The notes under the pieces were generated by a model. It made no database searches. It was not told the origin of the DNA and was given only the letters and a program-made list of their open reading frames with translations. Below, piece after piece: positions 1 to 8,103 of a stretch of DNA of 64,000 nucleotides (positions are counted from its first letter, which is position 1; every line of letters starts with the position of its first letter). Made by a program: the position numbers and the translations under genes. Source of the stretch: Lipingzhangella_A rawalii (GTDB lineage: Bacteria; Actinomycetota; Actinomycetes; Streptosporangiales; Streptosporangiaceae). The stretch is from NCBI RefSeq assembly GCF_031628175.1, contig NZ_JAVLVT010000005.1, forward strand, positions 62,001-126,000, in the 5' to 3' direction.

Positions 1-424
1 CAGGCTCGTCGGGCTCCAACTCTTCCAGCGTGTCGAGTTGGGAGTCCAAGAGCCCCGCCGGCATGAAGTGGTCTCGGCGCTGCTCCAGCCGCCGGGCGAG
101 GGTGCTCCGGTGGCCGGTCAGGTGGACGAACCGTACGTCTGGAGCCGCCGAGCGCAGAATGTCGCGGTAGTGGCGCCGCAGGGCGGAACAGGCGAGCACC
201 GTCGCCATGTCGTGGCGTTGGTGGTCACTGATCCAGGCGGCGAGTCGGTGCAGCCAGGGGAGGCGATCCTCGTCGGTCAGGGGGGTGCCCTGGGACATCT
301 TGGCGATGCTGGTGGGGGTGTGGAATTGGTCGGCCTCCGCGTAGGACAGTTCTGCCCGCTGCGCCACCAGGCGCGCCACCGTGGTCTTGCCCGATCCGGA
401 AACCCCCATGATCACGAGGTGCAT
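1..424 (-). CDS. gntK: gluconokinase (3' end beyond window)
   Basis: Reading leftward from ATG at 424 the protein begins MHLVIMGVSGSGKTTVARLV, a P-loop (GVSGSGKTT) at the extreme N-terminus as in GntK/shikimate-kinase-fold gluconokinases. The family motifs ADQFHTP, SIAKMSQGTPLTDEDRLPWL and ACSALRRHYRD follow. About 141 residues are visible; family members run to about 165-175, so only the C-terminal end is missing. The enzyme phosphorylates gluconate to 6-phosphogluconate in the cytoplasm using ATP. It diverges from gntR across a 103-bp gap that carries a candidate operator, and gntP lies further on. Confident assignment. Confidence 0.93.
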   Translation of the reverse strand, partial: MHLVIMGVSGSGKTTVARLVAQRAELSYAEADQFHTPTSIAKMSQGTPLTDEDRLPWLHRLAAWISDHQRHDMATVLACSALRRHYRDILRSAAPDVRFVHLTGHRSTLARRLEQRRDHFMPAGLLDSQLDTLEELEPDEP

Positions 425-457
425 GCGCGCTCCCCTCGCCGTCGAATCAGCGTCGAT

Positions 458-476
458 TCAATAGTGATATCAATGT
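458..476 (+). promoter_or_regulatory. candidate GntR operator, gntK/gntR intergenic copy
   Basis: The 19-mer TCAATAGTGATATCAATGT contains the perfect palindrome TGATATCA. It lies between the divergent starts of gntK and gntR. The same sequence, 17 of 19 identical, occurs in reverse orientation upstream of gntP at 1323-1341. Occurrence at exactly the two promoters of the module suggests the binding site of the adjacent FCD-type GntR regulator; this is inference from position and conservation. Confidence 0.6.
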
Positions 477-527
477 GTACAGGTTAGTCTCTGGGAGCCG
501 TGCCCGCGACGCGTGAGGAAGACAGCC

Positions 528-1262
528 ATGGCTCGCAGCCGTGACCAGAGCACCCTGCACAACCGGGTGTTGGCCCATGTGGGCCCGGCGATCGTGGCCG
601 GAGCCTATCCGCCCGGTCACGTCCTCACCTTGGAGGGACTGGAGCGCGACTACGGCGTTTCCCGCACCGTGGCACGGGAGGCCGTGCGGGTCCTCCAGTC
701 CATGCGGCTGGTCAGCAGTCGTCCTCGCGTGGGGGTCACGGTGCTGGACACCACGCAGTGGAGTGTCTTTGACCCCCAGCTCATCCGCTGGCGGCTGGCC
801 GGAGACGAGCGCAGTGCCCAGCTGCGTTCCCTGACCGAACTGCGTGCGGCCGTGGAGCCGCCCGCTGCCGCGGCCGCCGCACTCCGGGCCGAGCCGGCCC
901 AGCGTGAACGCCTCCTGGAACTGAGCGAGATGATGCAGGATCTGGGGCAACGCGGTGAGCTGGACGCGTTCATGCATCACGACATCGAGTTCCACCGGCT
1001 CGTGCTGGAGCAGTCCGGAAACGAGATGTTCGCGGGTCTTGCCGATGTGGTGGCCGAGGTCCTCGCGGGGCGTGCCGAGCACCACCTGATGCCCGCCCAT
1101 CCGCGGCGCGAGGCGCTACGACTGCACAGCCACGTTGCCACCGCGGTGCGCGACGGGCTCCCACAGGTGGCCGAGTCGGCGATGCGCGGGATCTGTGCCG
1201 AGGTGGTGGCCGCGCTGGACCACCTGGACCACAGCGTCTCGGACGGGACGCCCCACGGCTGA
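528..1262 (+). CDS. gntR: GntR-family (FCD/FadR subfamily) regulator of gluconate genes
   Basis: A 244-residue protein with an N-terminal winged helix (about residues 10-75, including the recognition segment YGVSRTVAREAVRVLQSM) and a C-terminal all-helical FCD ligand domain. The FCD domain shows the metal/ligand-type residues of FMHHDIEFHRLVLEQSGN and the late histidines LRLHSHVATAVRDG. Start: ATG at 528 has GAGGAA 8 nt upstream and is preferred over an in-frame GTG at 513. It sits between gntK (divergent) and gntP (co-directional), so it is most likely a gluconate-responsive repressor. Specificity is inferred from context. Confidence 0.88.
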   Translation: MARSRDQSTLHNRVLAHVGPAIVAGAYPPGHVLTLEGLERDYGVSRTVAREAVRVLQSMRLVSSRPRVGVTVLDTTQWSVFDPQLIRWRLAGDERSAQLRSLTELRAAVEPPAAAAAALRAEPAQRERLLELSEMMQDLGQRGELDAFMHHDIEFHRLVLEQSGNEMFAGLADVVAEVLAGRAEHHLMPAHPRREALRLHSHVATAVRDGLPQVAESAMRGICAEVVAALDHLDHSVSDGTPHG

Positions 1263-1322
1263 CCAGGACTCGTGTTGTGGGGCGAATGTAACGAGCTGGC
1301 AACTGTGGGAGCCATGGGATTT

Positions 1323-1341
1323 ACATTGGTATCACCATTGA
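1323..1341 (-). promoter_or_regulatory. candidate GntR operator upstream of gntP
   Basis: On the minus strand this reads TCAATGGTGATACCAATGT, matching the gntK/gntR site at 458-476 in 17 of 19 positions. It lies 76 bp before the gntP start, where a repressor could control the permease. Confidence 0.58.
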
Positions 1342-1416
1342 GCCAGAGTCTGCGGAAACGTCATCCTGCGCGGGCTCCACCCGCGTTTCCGCTACCACCC
1401 CGGAGGGAGACCTCCC

Positions 1417-2799
1417 GTGGAGACAGCCACTGTCGAACCTGCCTACGGCACCGGGCCGCTGCTGTTGATCGCGGCGGCCGCCGTGGCCGTCCTGCTCGTG
1501 CTCATCATCCGGGTGAAGCTGCACGCCTTTGTCGCCCTCGTGTTGGTCAGCTTCGCCGTCGCCCTGGCCACGCAGATTCCCCTGGACGAGATCGTTCCCA
1601 CGATGGTGGAGGGCTTCGGCGGCACCCTCGCGAATGTCGCTCTCCTCGTTGGTCTCGGCGTCATGCTGGGCCGCCTCCTTGACGTCACTGGCGGCGCCCG
1701 CGTACTCGCGGACACCCTGCTCACGCGGTTCGGGGAACGCCGGGCCCCCATGGCGCTAGGGGTGGCATCGCTGCTGTTTGGGTTTCCGATCTTCTTCGAC
1801 GCGGGTCTGATCGTCCTACTCCCCGTCATATTCAGCGTCGCTCGCCGCTTTGGTGGTTCCGTACTGCTCTACGCTCTGCCGGCGGCCGGTGCTTTCGCCA
1901 CGATGCACGCTTTCGTGCCCCCACATCCCGGCCCCGTGGCCGCGGCCGACCTCCTCGACGCCGATATGGGGACCGTCCTGCTCGTCGGGCTGGTGATCGC
2001 CGTCCCCACCTGGTACCTCGGCAGCTACCTCTACGGCCTCGTTATCGGCGGTCGAATCCAACTGCCCGTGCCCACCGACATCCTTGGCGGTGAGCCCCAG
2101 CAACAGCACAACCCGCCGCACGTCGGCACGGTACTGGGCCTGCTGCTGCTGCCGATGCTGCTGATCTTCGGCAATACCGGAGTCGACACCCTGGACACCG
2201 CCGGGATAATCGACGGCGAACAGCCCTGGGCTCAGACACTGACCATGCTCGGACAGACCCCCATCGCTCTTCTGACGACCGTCCTGATCGCTATGCCCAC
2301 GCTGGGCTATCGGCGACGCAGCCGCGCCGAGATCGAGGAGATCGTCAACGGGGCACTCGCCCCGGTCTGCGCGATCATTCTCATCACCGGAGCGGGTGGC
2401 ATGTTCGGCGCGGTCCTGCAAGCCAGCGGTGTCGGCGCGGCCCTGGCCGCGGGGCTGGACGGGACCGGGTTTCCGCTCGTGGTCGCAGCCTTCGGCATCG
2501 CGGCCTGCCTGCGGGTTGCCCAGGGGTCGGCCACCGTCGCCCTGACCACCACCGCCGGGATCATGTCCTCCACGGTCGCGGCCAGCACGGGCCTGAGCGA
2601 CCTGGACCTCGCGCTGATCGTCATCGCGATCGCCTGCGGTTCCACGGTCCTCTCCCATGTCAACGACTCCGGGTTCTGGCTGGTGGGCCGCTTCTTCGGT
2701 ATGGACACCGCGACCACCCTGAAGACCTGGACGGTGATGGTGACCCTGATCGGAACTATCGGTTTCGGAATCGCCCTCGTGCTCAGCCTTCTGGTCTGA
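1417..2799 (+). CDS. gntP: gluconate:H+ symporter, GntP family
   Basis: A 460-residue, highly hydrophobic protein with about 12-14 predicted membrane segments, the usual size of GntP permeases. Recognisable family features include the GFGGTLANVALLVGLGVMLG stretch near residue 70, FGFPIFFDAGLIVLLP near 120, FVPPHPGPVAAA near 165, and the C-terminal SHVNDSGFWLVGRFFGMD. It imports gluconate with protons for GntK. The start is GTG at 1417, with a GGAGGGAGA ribosome-binding site a few bases upstream. The downstream 296 bp hold no convincing gene. Co-localisation with gntK and gntR supports gluconate as substrate; related aldonates cannot be excluded. Confidence 0.93.
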   Translation: METATVEPAYGTGPLLLIAAAAVAVLLVLIIRVKLHAFVALVLVSFAVALATQIPLDEIVPTMVEGFGGTLANVALLVGLGVMLGRLLDVTGGARVLADTLLTRFGERRAPMALGVASLLFGFPIFFDAGLIVLLPVIFSVARRFGGSVLLYALPAAGAFATMHAFVPPHPGPVAAADLLDADMGTVLLVGLVIAVPTWYLGSYLYGLVIGGRIQLPVPTDILGGEPQQQHNPPHVGTVLGLLLLPMLLIFGNTGVDTLDTAGIIDGEQPWAQTLTMLGQTPIALLTTVLIAMPTLGYRRRSRAEIEEIVNGALAPVCAIILITGAGGMFGAVLQASGVGAALAAGLDGTGFPLVVAAFGIAACLRVAQGSATVALTTTAGIMSSTVAASTGLSDLDLALIVIAIACGSTVLSHVNDSGFWLVGRFFGMDTATTLKTWTVMVTLIGTIGFGIALVLSLLV

Positions 2800-3095
2800 G
2801 CGCGAACGCAACGTTGCCGGCTGTGCCCGCAGTGGCCGGTACGGGCCGCAGCGGACCCGCGGAGCGGGCCAGGATTAGGGCAGATCCCGGCCCGCTCGGG
2901 CGTCGGACGACCTTGCTAGGCTGCCCGACGGCTCGTCCCAGGCTGGCCAACACAGATTGGGGAGTCGTGCTGCCGTTACCAGACCGTCGACCGCGTGGTG
3001 GTTCGCTCGGTCCCAGCGTCAGTGGTGGCGGTTGGGAACCGTGGGTGTCCCCTCCGGCGCTGTCTCCGGCGGGCCGTGGGACGGTGCGATAGTTC

Positions 3096-3878
3096 GTGGA
3101 TGCGATCCTTCCGGCTGCGTTGCTGTTCGGAGCGGGCGTCGCTGCGGGACTCGCCGCAACCATCGCCGGCTTGGCCTCCCTCGTCAGTTATCCCGCGTTG
3201 CTGGCCACAGGGCTGCCTCCGATCACGGCCAACGTCACCAACACTGTCGCTCTGTTCTCCACCACAGCGGGCGCGGTCGCCGGTTCCCGCGCCGAACTGC
3301 GCGGGCAGTGGCCCCGGCTGCGGCGCCTGTGTGTGCTCACGGTGGCTGGTGGGGGATTGGGCGCCGCATTGCTACTCAACACGCCTCCGGAGGCATTCGA
3401 GCTGATCGTTCCCTGGCTGATCGCCCTTGGCGCGCTCGTGCTGCTGGCCCGCGACCATCTGGACGGCCTGGCCACCCGGCTGCGGCTGCGCGCAGCGACA
3501 CCGGTGTCGCTGCCCCTGCCCCTGGCGGTCGCCGTGCTACTCGTCGGTGTCTACGGCGGCTATTTTGGAGCGGCCGCAGGCATCATGATGCTCGCCGTGC
3601 TGTCTGTGGCGGCCAGTGAACCCCTCCCGGTGACCAATGCCGTGAAGAACGTGGCGGCCGGTGCCGCCAACGTCACCGCTGCCACCACCTACGCGATACT
3701 CGCCCCCGTGGACTGGGCGGCGGCCATTGCGCTGGGCCTGGGCTGTCTGTTGGGCGCGTGGACCGGTCCTGCCCTCGTGCGGCGGCTGCCCGAACGGCCC
3801 CTGCGGATCGCGATCGGTCTAGCCGGCCTTGCTCTGGCGGCCCACCTCTTCCACACTGCCGTGTTCCCCGGGAACTGA
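3096..3878 (+). CDS. TauE/SafE-family permease
   Basis: A 260-residue integral membrane protein with about eight hydrophobic segments. It has the two TauE/SafE half-repeats: an N-terminal AGLASLVSYPALLATGLPPITANVTNT and a C-terminal VYGGYFGAAAGIMMLAVLSV followed by TNAVKNVAAGAANVTAATTY. The family exports or imports small anions such as sulfite, sulfoacetate or other organosulfonates; the substrate cannot be read from sequence. Start GTG at 3096 gives the expected N-terminal membrane segment immediately. It is not obviously linked to the gnt genes. Confidence 0.85.
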   Translation: MDAILPAALLFGAGVAAGLAATIAGLASLVSYPALLATGLPPITANVTNTVALFSTTAGAVAGSRAELRGQWPRLRRLCVLTVAGGGLGAALLLNTPPEAFELIVPWLIALGALVLLARDHLDGLATRLRLRAATPVSLPLPLAVAVLLVGVYGGYFGAAAGIMMLAVLSVAASEPLPVTNAVKNVAAGAANVTAATTYAILAPVDWAAAIALGLGCLLGAWTGPALVRRLPERPLRIAIGLAGLALAAHLFHTAVFPGN

Positions 3879-4001
3879 ACGCCACCCGCCAAGGCGGCCT
3901 GCCACCCGTCGCGGCTCGTGCGGCGATCCGCTGGGAACTTTCCGCCCTTCGGCCACGACACCTCGGATGCACACCTCGTCGAACCCAGAAGGGAATGTGC
4001 C

Positions 4002-4589
4002 ATGACCCGGAATGCGCGACACGGACTGCCCGTAGCGGCGGCGATGAGCGTGGGCCTGATCGTGGCCGCTTGTGGAACCGAGCCCGAGGCGGAGGGGCAG
4101 GACACCACAGCGAACGGCGCCCCCGAAGAGCAGCGAGAACAATCCGCCGGCGAGCTGCTGTCCGAGACGGCTCCCGACGGCCACCCGCTACGGGAGATCC
4201 CCGCCGAGGAAGCGCCCGACGTCCAGTTGGAGGTGGAGCCGGACTCCCATGACGGCTGGAACGTGCACCTGGATGTGACCGGCTTCGAGTTCACCCCGCA
4301 GCACAGCGGGGACGACGCCGTGGGTGGCCAGGGGCACGCTCACCTCTATGTGGGGGAGGATAAGCACCGGCTGTACGGCCCCTGGTTCCACCTGCCGGCC
4401 GAGGAGGGGCTTGGGGAGGGCGAGCACACGATCTCGGTCACACTCAATGCCGACGACCACACCACCTGGGCCGTGGACGGCGCCCCGATCGAGGCGGAAG
4501 CCTCCCTGGACGGCGACGGTGAAACTGCCGCCGAGCCGCACGACCACGGTGACGACGACGGCGATGACCACGACGGACACGAGGACTGA
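4002..4589 (+). CDS. secreted lipoprotein with His/Asp-rich tail
   Basis: A 195-residue protein. The signal peptide ends in the lipobox LIVAAC (Cys about 25) and is followed by a Glu/Gln-rich linker. A roughly 110-residue domain with VHLDVTGFEFTPQHSGDDAV and GHAHLYVGEDKHRLYGPW suggests a beta-sandwich. The last about 25 residues are almost only H, D and G (PHDHGDDDGDDHDGHED), consistent with divalent-metal binding. ATG at 4002 has AGAAGGGA upstream. The neighbouring ECF sigma factor and membrane protein are on the other strand. A role in metal (possibly copper) homeostasis is plausible but unproven. Confidence 0.75.
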   Translation: MTRNARHGLPVAAAMSVGLIVAACGTEPEAEGQDTTANGAPEEQREQSAGELLSETAPDGHPLREIPAEEAPDVQLEVEPDSHDGWNVHLDVTGFEFTPQHSGDDAVGGQGHAHLYVGEDKHRLYGPWFHLPAEEGLGEGEHTISVTLNADDHTTWAVDGAPIEAEASLDGDGETAAEPHDHGDDDGDDHDGHED

Positions 4590-4729
4590 CTCGACTGTCC
4601 CGAAAGTCACTCGGATAGGCCCACCCGTGCGGCCGGCCACCCCCGCCAACCTCGGACCTGCGGTTCGAGTGGGATTACTCCGGTTCCGGCGTGGGGGTGG
4701 CCCCCAGCACACGGGGCGAGGAGCGCTGA

Positions 4730-4754
4730 CTGCCCAGGGGACAGCCCTGGGCAG
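4730..4754. terminator. hairpin between convergent genes
   Basis: CTGCCCAGGG at 4730-4739 pairs perfectly with CCCTGGGCAG at 4745-4754 around a 5-nt loop. It lies between the 3' ends of the lipoprotein gene (+) and the sigma-factor gene (-), so it can act as a bidirectional terminator. There is no T-run, as is common in high-GC actinomycetes. Confidence 0.7.
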
Positions 4755-4762
4755 TGCGAGTC

Positions 4763-5389
4763 TCACCCGTCAGCTCGGTCCGATCCGACGATGGCGTCGG
4801 CGAGGTCGCTGCGGGCACGCGCCACCCGCGAACGGACCGTACCCATCGGGCACCGCAGTACCGACGCGGCCTCGGCGTAGGTGTAGCCCAGAACTCGGGT
4901 CAGCTGGAACGCCTGTCTGCGTTCGGGAGCTAGCCCGTCCACCAGCTCGCGCAGCGTGCATTCCTCGTCGAGTGTGACTCCGGACGCGACATCGACCTCA
5001 CTGGCCACCGGTTCCTGGCCACGGCACCGGTAGTGGTCGGCCACGACCCGCCGGGCGATCGCCAGGAGCCAGGACCGGGCCGGGCACCGGCCCTGAAACC
5101 CCCGGATCCCGGATAGGGCCCGTAGGAACGTGTCCTGGGTCAGGTCGTCGACCATACGGTCTGGGGTTCGGGAGGCGATGAATCGCCGCACATCGGCCCG
5201 GGTGGCCTGTACGAACGATTCGGCGGCGCGGAGATCCCCGTCGCCAGCGGCCAGGGCGAGGGCGGTGGTGGTCGGGTCGTCGTGGCCGCTGGGACCGGCC
5301 CGCCGCCGGTCCGGACGATGGTGCGGGGCGGCAGCACCAGCTCGGGAGCGATTCCCCATGTTCGTTTCACTGTGCACAGTAGTAGACAC
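4763..5389 (-). CDS. ECF-type RNA polymerase sigma factor
   Basis: A 208-residue sigma-70 family protein. Region 2 covers about residues 60-115 (FIASRTPDRMVDDLTQDTFLRAL, RSWLLAIARRVVADHYR). Region 4 covers about 140-195 (ERRQAFQLTRVLGYTYAEAASVLRCPMGTVRSRVARAR). It would redirect RNA polymerase to extracytoplasmic-response promoters. Start GTG at 5389; an in-frame ATG at 5359 is an alternative that would lose part of the unconserved N-terminus. No anti-sigma gene is adjacent; the next minus-strand gene upstream, 240 bp away, encodes a membrane protein that could be its regulator or target. Regulon unknown. Confidence 0.88.
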   Translation of the reverse strand: MSTTVHSETNMGNRSRAGAAAPHHRPDRRRAGPSGHDDPTTTALALAAGDGDLRAAESFVQATRADVRRFIASRTPDRMVDDLTQDTFLRALSGIRGFQGRCPARSWLLAIARRVVADHYRCRGQEPVASEVDVASGVTLDEECTLRELVDGLAPERRQAFQLTRVLGYTYAEAASVLRCPMGTVRSRVARARSDLADAIVGSDRADG

Positions 5390-5629
5390 CTAGCGTCACC
5401 TCATGTGGGGGTGGAAGCCACGCCGCCGGCTGACGGTCCCGCGAATGCGTGCTCCGGGCTGTGCTGAGGGGAACGTGCTGAGCGGAAGCGGCATCCGCCC
5501 AGCAGCACCACTCCACGGGAACGGCCCGCCGGGGCACGGGGTGGGGCCCCGAAGCGGCGCCCCACTGATCGAGCGGCCCCACCACTCGCAAGCGGGCCGG
5601 GCGGCGTGTGGGACAGAACCGAAAGGGCG

Positions 5630-6214
5630 CTACCTGGGTGGGGGGCCGCGGCTGGGCTGGGTGTCAACCAGGACGGCCCCGTGTAGGGCCGGAGAGTCGA
5701 GTGTGCCCAGCGGAATCCGAACCCGCGCCGGCAGCACCGGACGGTGTCGCCGTAGGTCGAGAAGGAGGGGGGTGGCGGCCGCGGCCACCAGGCGGGCCAG
5801 TGTGAACACCGCGGCTTCACCCTGGCGCAGCCACCAGGCACTGAGCAGTGCCGCACCTATGTGCAGGCCCAGCATCGCCAGCGGCGAGTCCATGGCCACC
5901 GGAGCGGCCGTCTCCGCCACTGCCGGTTCGCCCGCGGGTGGGGCGGCGTGCCCGTGCGAGCCCTGGGCCTGGTGGAACAGCAGGTGCAGGACCAGCTGAC
6001 CCCACAGCATCCAGGCGAGGATCGTGGCGTAGCCGCGTTCCCGACACGTGATGGCCCGGCCCACACCCAGCAGCAGCACGAAGCCCAACAACAGCCCGGG
6101 GCCAGGGATCGTCGTGCCGGTGGCCAGCCCGTGCCCCACGCCTGACACGCCGCAGCACACCGCGGCGAACATGGCAGACCGCGCGGTGCGCACGGGGCGT
6201 ACTGGGGAGCTCAC
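5630..6214 (-). CDS. integral membrane protein, function unknown
   Basis: About 194 residues from GTG at 6214 (VSSPVRPVRTARSAMF), with four to five hydrophobic segments: SAMFAAVCCGVSGVGHGLAT, PGPGLLLGFVLLLGVGRAI, ILAWMLWGQLVLHLLFH and LAMLGLHIGAALLSAWWLRQ. A His-containing loop (HQAQGSHGHAAP) lies between segments. Proteins of this look occur in actinomycetes near copper-related secreted proteins and ECF sigma factors; I infer only a loose link to the metal-binding-like lipoprotein at 4002. Same strand as the sigma gene, 240 bp upstream of it. The start was chosen because the longer reading frame is Arg/Pro-rich and unlike a signal sequence. Confidence 0.65.
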   Translation of the reverse strand: MSSPVRPVRTARSAMFAAVCCGVSGVGHGLATGTTIPGPGLLLGFVLLLGVGRAITCRERGYATILAWMLWGQLVLHLLFHQAQGSHGHAAPPAGEPAVAETAAPVAMDSPLAMLGLHIGAALLSAWWLRQGEAAVFTLARLVAAAATPLLLDLRRHRPVLPARVRIPLGTLDSPALHGAVLVDTQPSRGPPPR

Positions 6215-6438
6215 AGTGCCACCATCCTCGCACCGTCCCTGCGAGCACCCGCACCGGGGACGGGATACCCCTGTGTCCCGGTGCGGGCCGGGACACAGCC
6301 GGTTCGGATCCGCGGGGGAGCCCCGTTCGGGCAAAGGAACCGCAAATTGTGGGTCCCGGCGATTACTCTGCTCTCCCCGGCCGGTCTGTCCGGGGAAAAC
6401 CAGTGATCAGTAACCATGCGAAGGCAGGGAGAGGGCAC

Positions 6439-7554
6439 ATGAGCGCAGTACGGGTACTGGTGGGCACGCGCAAAGGCGCGTTCGTCCTCAGCTCCAATGC
6501 GGATCGCCGTGAATGGGACGTGTCCGGGCCGTTCTTCGGCGGCTGGGAGGTCTACCATCTCACCGCCAGTCCCGCCGACCCGAATCGGCTCTACGCGGCA
6601 CCGTCCATGGACTGGTTCGGTCAGGTGGTGCAGCGCTCCGACGACGGTGGAGCAAGCTGGGAACCGGTCGGTAACGACTTCACCTACCAGGGAAGCACCG
6701 GCACCCACCAGTGGTATGACGGAACCCCGCACCCCTGGGAGTTCACGCGGGTCTGGCACTTCGAACCCTCCGCCAGTGATCCCGACACCGTCTACGCCGG
6801 GGTGGAGGACGCCGCACTGTTTCGCACCACCGACGGCGGTTGGACCTGGGAGGAACTTCCCGGACTGCGTCGGCACGCCACCGCGTCGGGCTGGATGCCC
6901 GGAGCCGGCGGGCTCTGCCTGCACACGATTCTGCTGGACCCGCGGGACAACGGCCGGATCTACACCGCCATCTCCGCGGCGGGCGTGTTCCGTAGTGACG
7001 ACAGTGGTCAGACCTGGCAGGCCGCCAATCGGGGCCTGCTCACCGACGGCATCCCCGATCCGGACGCCGAGACGGGGCACTGTGTGCACCGGCTGGCCAT
7101 GCATCCTTCCCGCCCGGACGTGCTGTTCATGCAGAAGCACTGGGACGTGATGCGCAGCGACGATGGTGCGGAGTCCTGGACCGAGGTCAGTGGCAACCTC
7201 CCCACCGACTTCGGTTTCCCGATCGCCGTGCACAGCCACGATCCGGACACGGTCTACGTGGTGCCCATCACCAGTGACTCGCTGCACTACCCCCCGGACG
7301 GGCGCCTGCGCGTCTACCGCAGTCGCAGTGGGGGAGCGGAGTGGGAACCGCTCACGGCAGGCCTGCCCCAGCAGCACTGCTACGTCAACGTGCTGCGCGA
7401 CGCGATGGCCGTGGACACACTGGAACGGTGCGGGGTGTACTTCGGCACGACCGGTGGGCAGGTCTATGCCTCGTCCGACGCCGGAGACAGCTGGATATCC
7501 GTGGTCAACAATCTGCCACCGGTGCTGTCGGTGGAAGTCCAGACCCTGAGCTGA
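6439..7554 (+). CDS. BNR/Asp-box repeat beta-propeller protein
   Basis: A 371-residue cytoplasmic protein (no signal peptide) beginning MSAVRVLVGTRKGAFVLSSN. At least five Asp-box-type motifs (S/T-x-D-x-G-x-x-W) are visible: SDDGGASW, TTDGGWTW, SDDSGQTW, SDDGAESW and SSDAGDSW. These mark a sialidase/VPS10-like beta-propeller. Catalytic sialidase residues are not evident, so it is probably a binding propeller rather than a glycosidase. A MoaD/ThiS-like gene follows 14 bp downstream; this pairing recurs in actinomycetes to my knowledge, though its function is not established. ATG at 6439 has an AGGGAGAGGG ribosome-binding site. Confidence 0.82.
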   Translation: MSAVRVLVGTRKGAFVLSSNADRREWDVSGPFFGGWEVYHLTASPADPNRLYAAPSMDWFGQVVQRSDDGGASWEPVGNDFTYQGSTGTHQWYDGTPHPWEFTRVWHFEPSASDPDTVYAGVEDAALFRTTDGGWTWEELPGLRRHATASGWMPGAGGLCLHTILLDPRDNGRIYTAISAAGVFRSDDSGQTWQAANRGLLTDGIPDPDAETGHCVHRLAMHPSRPDVLFMQKHWDVMRSDDGAESWTEVSGNLPTDFGFPIAVHSHDPDTVYVVPITSDSLHYPPDGRLRVYRSRSGGAEWEPLTAGLPQQHCYVNVLRDAMAVDTLERCGVYFGTTGGQVYASSDAGDSWISVVNNLPPVLSVEVQTLS

Positions 7555-7568
7555 ACCCGGGAGCCACA

Positions 7569-7922
7569 ATGACCGACTATGACCCCACGGCCCCTCCGGC
7601 CCCGCCTTCCAGCAGTCCCGGCAGCCCGATCCGGGTGGTGCTGCCGTACCACCTGCGTACCCTCGCGCGCGTGCACGGCGAGGTGCTGCTGCACGTGTCG
7701 CCGCCCGTGACCCAGCGCAGGGTGCTCGACGCGCTGGAGGAACACTATCCGGTCCTGCGGGGCACCATCCGAGACCACGCCACCCGCAACCGTCGGGCTT
7801 ACCTCCGCTTCTTCGCCTGTGAGGAGGACCTATCGCACGAGTCTCCGGATACCGAGCTGCCCGCACCGGTTGTCTCCGGTGCGGAGCCGTTTCTGGTGGT
7901 CGGCTCGATGGCCGGGGGCTGA
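7569..7922 (+). CDS. MoaD/ThiS-family ubiquitin-fold protein
   Basis: A 117-residue protein. A Pro/Ser-rich N-terminal tail of about 20 residues precedes a beta-grasp domain (IRVVLPYHLRTLARVHGEVL, TQRRVLDALEEHYPVL). It ends exactly in Gly-Gly (VVGSMAGG), the carboxylate that is adenylated and thiocarboxylated in MoaD/ThiS-type sulfur carriers. It is probably translated with the BNR protein upstream (14-bp gap). No E1-like activating enzyme or sulfur acceptor is adjacent, so the pathway (molybdopterin, thiamine, or protein modification) cannot be assigned. Confidence 0.8.
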   Translation: MTDYDPTAPPAPPSSSPGSPIRVVLPYHLRTLARVHGEVLLHVSPPVTQRRVLDALEEHYPVLRGTIRDHATRNRRAYLRFFACEEDLSHESPDTELPAPVVSGAEPFLVVGSMAGG

Positions 7923-8103
7923 GGGGTCACTACGGGGCTGTGGTCCTGGGATGCCCAACGTCCGGTCCGCGTCGGACCAGTCCTGCTGGGCGTTTTCAGG
8001 GGACTTGCCAATCCGCCGGCCGGATCCGGATACTTTCGCCGTGCTGGATGCTCTGGGGCCAGCACCGCGAGACCAATGGGGCGCCGGAGCGGGGCCGGGA
8101 CGG

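Noticed and set aside
2814..3092. Small ORF between gntP and the TauE-type gene
   Set aside because: Arg/Pro/Gly-rich with no ribosome-binding site or recognisable sequence; likely non-coding.
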